The notes under the pieces: model-generated
What the model was told of the DNA's origin: nothing
Database searches by the model: none
What the model saw: only the letters and a program-made list of their open reading frames with translations
Translations under genes and position numbers: made by a program
Assembly (NCBI RefSeq): GCF_000758825.1
Contig: NZ_JRMX01000007.1
Span: 1 to 64,000 of the forward strand
DNA length: 64,000 nucleotides
From: Arcanobacterium sp. S3PF19
Lineage (GTDB): Bacteria; Actinomycetota; Actinomycetes; Actinomycetales; Actinomycetaceae
Reading direction: 5' to 3'
Shown: positions 59,139 through 64,000 of the stretch, piece after piece
Layout of the letters: every line of letters begins with the position of its first letter
How positions within the stretch are numbered: position 1 is the stretch's first letter

Positions 59139-60023
59139 TCACTGCGCCCTGCGGGGCACCGGATCCGCCGTCAGCACGCGAAAACCGTTCCCCCGCAAAG
59201 AGTCCGCCAAAGACTGCGGAATCGGGGAGAATACCAGAATTGCCGGTCCGCTGCCGGCAAACAGTGCCGGCCACCCGGCGGCGCGCAGCCTCTCCAGCAG
59301 ACGGACGGAATCGGGCATCAGGTCGTGCCGGTAATGATAGGCAAGACGCGCCTGCGCGGCAGAACGGAGCAGCTGCGGAGCGGAAGTAAGCGCATGGAGC
59401 AGCAGCGCCGCCCGGGAAGAATTAAATTCGGCGTCCGGGCGCGAAACCTGCTGCGGCAAAACTACGTTTGACACACCGGGCAGGGGATCGGCGGAGGGAA
59501 GAATCACCGAAATTTTCAGCTGCGGATGCGGATCGAAACACAGCGCCCGAAACCCTCCGTCTTCTTCCAGCGTCAGCGTCACGCCGCCCGCCAGTGCGGC
59601 CGACACGCCCACCGCGCTGTGCGCATCCGGGGCGCACAGCGCAAGCAGCCGGGAAAAATCAAGCAGATCGGGTTTGTCTGCCAAAGCCTTAATCAGCATT
59701 CCCGCCGCCGCGCGGGCAGCGGCGCTCTCCCCCAGCCCGCATCCGCGCGGAATCGAATTTCTGCACACCAGCTCCATCCCCGTCTGCGGAAGCCCGAGTT
59801 CCTCAAGCATCTTTCGCAAAGCGACAATAACGGGATTACGCCCGTCTTTGGGAATATCCCGGCTTCCTTCGCCCAAAACCACCGCTTTGGGCTCCCCGGT
59901 GGTCAGAGTAACCGAGATTTCATCCCAAATCCCGACAGCCAGCGCCATCGAACCGTATCCGGCACCCGTGTGTGCGGCAACCGCAGGAACCCGCACACGC
60001 GCATATTCTTTCGCAATGCGCAT
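59139..60023 (-). CDS. thrB: Homoserine kinase
   Basis: GHMP-family kinase that phosphorylates homoserine in threonine biosynthesis, 294 residues. VRVPAVAAHTGAGYGSMALAV is the N-terminal sugar-kinase-like strand. The phosphate loop is NSIPRGCGLGESAAARAAG, and the third motif GWPALFAGSGPAILVF lies near the end. ATG 60023 is one base after the argS stop. hom and lysA, which often lie between argS and thrB, are absent. Confidence 0.93.
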   Translation of the reverse strand: MRIAKEYARVRVPAVAAHTGAGYGSMALAVGIWDEISVTLTTGEPKAVVLGEGSRDIPKDGRNPVIVALRKMLEELGLPQTGMELVCRNSIPRGCGLGESAAARAAAGMLIKALADKPDLLDFSRLLALCAPDAHSAVGVSAALAGGVTLTLEEDGGFRALCFDPHPQLKISVILPSADPLPGVSNVVLPQQVSRPDAEFNSSRAALLLHALTSAPQLLRSAAQARLAYHYRHDLMPDSVRLLERLRAAGWPALFAGSGPAILVFSPIPQSLADSLRGNGFRVLTADPVPRRAQ

Positions 60024-60024
60024 T

Positions 60025-61698
60025 TCACATCTTGTCCGGGGCACTCACGCCCAACAGGTGCAATCCGTTTGCCAGCACCTGCCCGGCCGCGTCGTTCAGC
60101 CACAGACGGCTTTGATGGAGGGCGGTTACCTTTTCGTCCGCACGCGGCGTCACGCGGGAACGCGCATACCACGTATGGTAGGCACCCGCAAGATCCTCCA
60201 GATACCGCGCCACCCGGTGCGGCTCACGCAGCTGCGCGGCCTGCAGCACCGTCTCCGGGAATTTTGCCAACACCGCCAGCAGCTCGCCGTCTGCCGGCGT
60301 ATTCAGCAAAGAGGGGTCGAACTGCGCGCGCGTCACGCCGTGTTCTTCGGCATTGCGGTCCACCGACTTTGTGCGCGCGTGCGCATACTGCACATAGTAA
60401 ACGGGATTTTCGTTCGTGTGCGAGGCGATCAGATCCAAATCAATTTCCAATGTGGTCTCCATTGCCGCCCTGACCAGGGAATACCGCGCCGCATCCACCC
60501 CGGCCGCGTCAATCAGATCACTCAGCGTCACCACCGTTCCCGCGCGCTTTGACATCCGCACCGGTTTTCCGTCTTTCACCAGGTTCACCAGCTGCCCGAT
60601 CAGGATCTCGATATTTCCGCCTTTGCCTGCGGTGTCGCCGAAAGCCCTTGCCATCGCATACATCCGTCCGATATATCCGTGATGGTCCGCACCCAGAAGA
60701 TAAATCGCCCGGTCGGCACCGCGCGCGCGTTTATCCAGGTAGTAGGCGATATCCCCGGCGTAATAGGCTGTTTCGCCGTCGGATTTTACAACCACGCGGT
60801 CTTTGTCGTCTCCGAAAGCGGTCGTTTTCACCCACTTCGCCCCGTCTTTTTCGTAAATAAATCCCGCAGCTTCCAAGCGGTCGACGGCCCGGGCCACAGC
60901 TCCGGATGCGTGCAGGGAATCCTCGTGGAAAAACACGTCGAAACGGACCCTGAAATCAAGCAGCTCGCGCTTAATTTCCGCAAACATCATTTTTACGCCG
61001 TATTCACGGAAAAATTCCCGGGCGGTATCATCGTCCTCCCGCAGCGGATCCCTCTGCGGATGGGCGGCAAGAACAGCATCGGCAATATCGGAAATATACT
61101 CCCCGCCGTAACCGTCGGCAGGTGTTTCCTCTCCACGGGCCCGCGCCAGCAGCGAGGCCGCGAAACGGTCGATCTGCGCGCCGTGGTCGTTGAAATAATA
61201 TTCGCGGGTTACCTTCGCTCCCACAGCCTGAAGAATACGCGCCAGGGAATCGCCCACCGCCGCCCAACGCGCACCGCCGATATGAATCGGCCCGGTGGGA
61301 TTGGCCGACACAAACTCCAGATTCACATGGCCGTCCGCGCCGCTTTCACTGTTTCCGTATTTTTCCCCCGCCTCCACAATCGTGCGCGCCAGCTCCCCGG
61401 CGGCACCGGCGTCCAGTGTGATATTGACAAAACCCGGGCCGGCAACTTCGGCTTTTTTCACGCCTGTGTGCCCGCGCAGACCGGCGGCGATAATCTCGGC
61501 CAGGTCACGCGGATTCATTCCCGCTTTCTTTGCCAGCTGCAGCGCCGTATTCGCCGACCAGTCCCCGTGTTCGCGCGAGCGCGGACGCTCCACCCTGACC
61601 GTCTCGGGCAGATCTGCCGGTGTAAGGGGAAGTTTTCCCTGCGCAAGAGCGTTGTCCAGGCAGCTGCGGATTAAAAGTGAAAGTTCTTCTGGAGTCAT
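60025..61698 (-). CDS. argS: Arginyl-tRNA synthetase
   Basis: Charges tRNA-Arg, 557 residues. N-terminal Add-1 domain; class I HIGH-type motif [24 protein letters not shown]-equivalent [13 protein letters not shown], a form common in ArgS; C-terminal DALR anticodon domain ([35 protein letters not shown]). TAGAAT ends six bases before the ATG. Operon with thrB; a tRNA-Arg(CCG) gene lies on the other side of the shared upstream region. Confidence 0.96.
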   Translation of the reverse strand: MTPEELSLLIRSCLDNALAQGKLPLTPADLPETVRVERPRSREHGDWSANTALQLAKKAGMNPRDLAEIIAAGLRGHTGVKKAEVAGPGFVNITLDAGAAGELARTIVEAGEKYGNSESGADGHVNLEFVSANPTGPIHIGGARWAAVGDSLARILQAVGAKVTREYYFNDHGAQIDRFAASLLARARGEETPADGYGGEYISDIADAVLAAHPQRDPLREDDDTAREFFREYGVKMMFAEIKRELLDFRVRFDVFFHEDSLHASGAVARAVDRLEAAGFIYEKDGAKWVKTTAFGDDKDRVVVKSDGETAYYAGDIAYYLDKRARGADRAIYLLGADHHGYIGRMYAMARAFGDTAGKGGNIEILIGQLVNLVKDGKPVRMSKRAGTVVTLSDLIDAAGVDAARYSLVRAAMETTLEIDLDLIASHTNENPVYYVQYAHARTKSVDRNAEEHGVTRAQFDPSLLNTPADGELLAVLAKFPETVLQAAQLREPHRVARYLEDLAGAYHTWYARSRVTPRADEKVTALHQSRLWLNDAAGQVLANGLHLLGVSAPDKM

Positions 61699-61704
61699 GT
61701 ATAT

Positions 61705-61710
61705 ATTCTA
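61705..61710 (-). promoter_or_regulatory. -10 of argS (leaderless)
   Basis: TAGAAT on the minus strand, six bases (atatac) before the ATG. The -35 is weak. Same arrangement as gatC and ligA. Confidence 0.55.
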
Positions 61711-61814
61711 ACCGCAGCGGGCAATCCGATAAAAACTTCACGGACACCTTCTGCCGCGGTTGTGCAAATGGCTACATTCACCGCCGGTAAATTCGGTTTT
61801 TCGGTTTTATCCGT

Positions 61815-61820
61815 TAGACT
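61815..61820 (+). promoter_or_regulatory. -10 of tRNA-Arg
   Basis: TAGACT, 10 bases before the tRNA. Divergent from argS. No strong -35 was identified. Confidence 0.4.
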
Positions 61821-61830
61821 TTAGAAGTCC

Positions 61831-61903
61831 GCCCCAATAGCTCAGGGGATAGAGCGTTCGCCTCCGGAGCGAAAGGCCGCAGGTTCGAATCCTGTTTGGG
61901 GCA
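61831..61903 (+). tRNA. tRNA-Arg (CCG)
   Basis: 73-base cloverleaf: acceptor GCCCCAA/TTGGGGC, D-arm GCTCAGGGGATAGAGC, anticodon stem TTCGC/GCGAA with loop CTCCGGA (anticodon CCG, reads CGG), T-arm GCAGGTTCGAATCCTGT, discriminator A. CCA is not encoded. It lies divergent from argS, the enzyme that charges it. Confidence 0.95.
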
Positions 61904-61908
61904 CATCT

Positions 61909-61942
61909 GCCGGGAGTGTTTTCCACTCCCGGCTTTCGTTTA
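61909..61942 (+). terminator. Terminator of tRNA-Arg
   Basis: Perfect 10-bp stem gccgggagtg/cactcccggc with a 5-base loop, followed by tttcgtttatt. It overlaps the stop codon of the convergent glycerophosphodiesterase gene. Confidence 0.75.
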
Positions 61943-62809
61943 TTCCGCGTCCGCACCCGGATTTTCGGCTCTGCCGCGCCGGGTGTTCTTCCCGTTTTCT
62001 TTCGCCGCGGTTTTTTCCGCCCAAAATCCGTCTATGATTCTCCGTGCCCTGCTTGGCTCGTCCGTAATCAGAGCATCCACGCCCAGTTCCAAAAGCATGC
62101 GCATTTCCCGCGGATCGTTGACCGTCCACACGTGAACGGCGAAACCCAGCCGGTGGCAAAATCCGACAAACCTCCCGCTGACCACCCTTATCTTCCAAAA
62201 ACGGACCGGCACCTGCACCGCCTGCGCGCCGTCTTCGGGAAGGGGAATAAATCTGCGCAGCAGACGCAGCCGCTCCAAAATGCGCATAAAAACAGGAATA
62301 TTTGCCGCCAGCGTCAGAAACACCACCGCGCTCCGCCCGAGGGAGGTGCAGACACCGGGAAGCATTTTCCGCAGTCTGCGCAGCCTTTTCTCGCTAAAGG
62401 ACGCCAGCGAAACCCGCCTTTGCGCGCCGTGCGCGGTCAAAGTCCACACGAGCGGGGAGATTACGTCTTCGGATTTCGCGTCGATGTTCAGCACCAGGTT
62501 CGGAAAAGACTCCAATACCAAATCCAGGCGCACAGGCGGATTTCCGGAAGGATCTGTAATTTTCCGCAGCCGCTGCCAGGTGTAGTCCCGGATTCTGCCC
62601 TCGGCCGCGGTGGTTCTGGAAAGAGTTGCGTCGTGAAATAAAATTACTGCTCCGTCTTTTGTGGCGTGGGCATCGGTTTCCACATAACGGAATCCCAGAC
62701 GGTCCATATTGGAAAAAGCCGCCAGGGAATTTTCCGGGGCTTCGTTTCCGCCGCCGCGATGCGCCAAAACCACCGGTTTGCCGCCAACGTTCCAAATCCG
62801 CTCCGCCAT
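61940..62809 (-). CDS. Glycerophosphodiester phosphodiesterase
   Basis: GDPD-family hydrolase, 289 residues. VLAHRGGGNEAPENSLAAF, VETDAHATKDG and ILFHDATLSRTT hold the catalytic His/Glu/Asp set; HVWTVNDPREMRMLLELGVDALITDEP is the family end. There is no signal peptide; a hydrophobic stretch near residue 170 is inside the barrel. Probably releases glycerol-3-phosphate from deacylated lipids. ATG 62809 has GGGAG seven bases upstream. Confidence 0.92.
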   Translation of the reverse strand: MAERIWNVGGKPVVLAHRGGGNEAPENSLAAFSNMDRLGFRYVETDAHATKDGAVILFHDATLSRTTAAEGRIRDYTWQRLRKITDPSGNPPVRLDLVLESFPNLVLNIDAKSEDVISPLVWTLTAHGAQRRVSLASFSEKRLRRLRKMLPGVCTSLGRSAVVFLTLAANIPVFMRILERLRLLRRFIPLPEDGAQAVQVPVRFWKIRVVSGRFVGFCHRLGFAVHVWTVNDPREMRMLLELGVDALITDEPSRARRIIDGFWAEKTAAKENGKNTRRGRAENPGADAE

Positions 62810-62865
62810 TTCGCACTCCCGCCTTTTATGCCGGATTCGCGGCAATCATACCATTTTAGCGGCAC

Positions 62866-63984
62866 TCAGCCACAGTTTTGCGACAAATCCGCCGCGCCCG
62901 CTTCGCGCAGAAATTTCATCGGATCCACTGCGGCGGCGTTGTAATCTGCCCCGTCGCAGATTTCAAAATGCAGATGCGGACCGGTGGAACGGCCCTGGGA
63001 TCCGACCAGTCCGATCTTCTGTCCGGCTTTGACCCTATCGCCCGGCTTCACCAAAATACCGTTGTTCCACATATGCAGGTACCACGCATAAAACGTCTTT
63101 CCCCGCACGCTGTGCCGGACAATAATGGCGTTGTTCGCCGAGCCTTTCATGACCCCCGCGCTGACTACCTCGCCGTCGGCAACGGCGTAAAACGGAGTTC
63201 CCACCGGCGCAGCCATATCCTGGCCGGTGTGCAGTTTCCGCTCCCCGGTGATCGGATGGATACGGTAGCCGAACGGAGAAGACAGTGTGTAACTCCCGGC
63301 AGGCATCGGATAATAAAGGTTCGCGGCGGTGTCGAGATACGCCCCGACAATACTGTTTGCGCCTGTTTTCGGAGCACATTTGTATTCCCCGCGGCGGCTC
63401 TGCGAAATAAGGGTCTGTGTCTGCGCTTCGTCTTCCGCGCCCCGCACTGCGGCTATTGCGCGCGGAATGCTCCCCGCCCGCGAGGCGTTTTTGCCGTGGG
63501 AGACATGCTGCAGCACGGAATCGTCGAAAGCGGAGCTCATCGCCACTGCCGATCTGGAATTAAACACCGCCGCGAGGCTCACCGCAATCACGGAAGAAAA
63601 AAGAATGGCAGACAGCACCGGACTGCGGCGCAGCGCATGGGCAAAAAACGGGTTTCCGCGCCGCGGGGCGTTTAAAAATTTTGCATTCAGCCGTTCGCCC
63701 TGCCGCGCTGCGGCCGATGCGGAGGAAACCGGATAAATATACTCCGTGGGCCGGTCCGGCTCTTCATCGGAGCCGTTGTCCCACATTTCTCCGGCAGCCG
63801 CAAAAGTCCCGCAAAACTGCGGTTTTTCGTTTTCCCGCGCAGCGCATTCGGATTTTCTGCGGTCGCTGCGCCGGCGCACGGCGGGCTCTCCCGCACTGCG
63901 TTCAAGCATCTGCCTCAGACGTTCCTCGCGCGAAGAACGCAAAGCTTCCCGTTCTTCTTCGCCGCCGCGGCGAACGCGCGCCAT
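62866..63984 (-). CDS. M23-family peptidase with membrane anchor (5' end uncertain)
   Basis: At least 372 residues: a long charged, Arg/Glu-rich cytoplasmic N-terminus, one membrane helix (about 122-140, SPVLSAILFSSVIAVSLAAVF), a linker and a C-terminal LytM domain with HTGQDMAAPVGTPFYAVADGEVV (zinc His and Asp) and GPHLHFEI (HxH). It cleaves peptidoglycan peptides or activates amidases. The frame stays open through the window edge and the ATG at 63984 has no strong ribosome site, so the true start may lie beyond. Confidence 0.88.
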   Translation of the reverse strand: MARVRRGGEEEREALRSSREERLRQMLERSAGEPAVRRRSDRRKSECAARENEKPQFCGTFAAAGEMWDNGSDEEPDRPTEYIYPVSSASAAARQGERLNAKFLNAPRRGNPFFAHALRRSPVLSAILFSSVIAVSLAAVFNSRSAVAMSSAFDDSVLQHVSHGKNASRAGSIPRAIAAVRGAEDEAQTQTLISQSRRGEYKCAPKTGANSIVGAYLDTAANLYYPMPAGSYTLSSPFGYRIHPITGERKLHTGQDMAAPVGTPFYAVADGEVVSAGVMKGSANNAIIVRHSVRGKTFYAWYLHMWNNGILVKPGDRVKAGQKIGLVGSQGRSTGPHLHFEICDGADYNAAAVDPMKFLREAGAADLSQNCG

Positions 63985-64000
63985 ACGCAGCTCTCTGCGC

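Overview
The window is a chromosomal segment of a moderately GC-rich actinobacterium. Gene content and order support this: WhiB beside a PdtaS-type sensor kinase, NucS, UvrD2 with an HRDC tail, GlgE, a UPF0182 / PPA1309 / YlbL / DUF2342 block, and an ATP synthase operon beginning prfA-prmC-tsaC-WecA-like. The moderate GC, the lack of mycolic-acid or sporulation genes and the family variants suggest Actinomycetaceae (Mobiluncus or Varibaculum-like). That genus-level guess is inference. I see no insertion sequence, prophage, CRISPR array or rRNA operon.

Layout. 1-7.7 kb: gatCAB (tRNA amidotransferase, minus), a cardiolipin-synthase-like phospholipase D protein and an enlarged ligA. 7.8-12.9 kb: a tight plus-strand operon of sensor kinase, response regulator, ABC ATPase and FtsX-like permease. 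This is the most accessory-looking part, and its ATPase has lost most catalytic motifs. 13-16.6 kb: whiB, pdtaS, a DUF2505-like gene, thyA and folA. 16.7-19.1 kb: an OPT-family transporter and an initiator tRNA. 19.1-28.6 kb: UPF0182 membrane protein, PPA1309-like protein, YlbL-type protease, DUF2342 protein, an E1/cyclodehydratase-like protein and UvrD2. 28.7-39.1 kb: glycogen and alpha-glucan genes glgX, glgP, glgE and glgB, with trpS among them. 39.1-43.9 kb: a YbbN-like protein, a lipoprotein and a bitopic membrane protein of unknown role, and a divergent DivIVA/Scy-like hendecad coiled-coil protein. 43.9-56.8 kb: one long minus-strand block running prfA, prmC, tsaC, WecA-like transferase, AtpI-like protein, atpBEFHAGDC, nucS, a small zinc protein and an alpha/beta hydrolase. 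56.9-64 kb: rpmE, rho, argS-thrB, tRNA-Arg(CCG), a glycerophosphodiester phosphodiesterase and an M23 peptidase cut by the window edge.

The genes cover translation quality control (GatCAB, RF1, PrmC, TsaC, TrpS, ArgS), DNA repair and replication (LigA, NucS, UvrD2), nucleotide supply (ThyA, FolA), energy (F1Fo ATPase), storage carbohydrate and envelope work. A recurring regulatory pattern is a -10 hexamer (often TAGAAT) ending 6-7 bases before the start codon, implying leaderless mRNAs for gatC, cls, ligA, the sensor kinase, argS and the alpha/beta hydrolase. Inside operons, 1-8 base overlaps (TAATG, TGATG, GTGA, ATGA) suggest translational coupling. No unmistakably new system is present. The best candidates for second looks are the degenerate ABC module, the lipoprotein/membrane pair beside ybbN, the E1-like protein, and the DUF2342 protein lacking an expected histidine.
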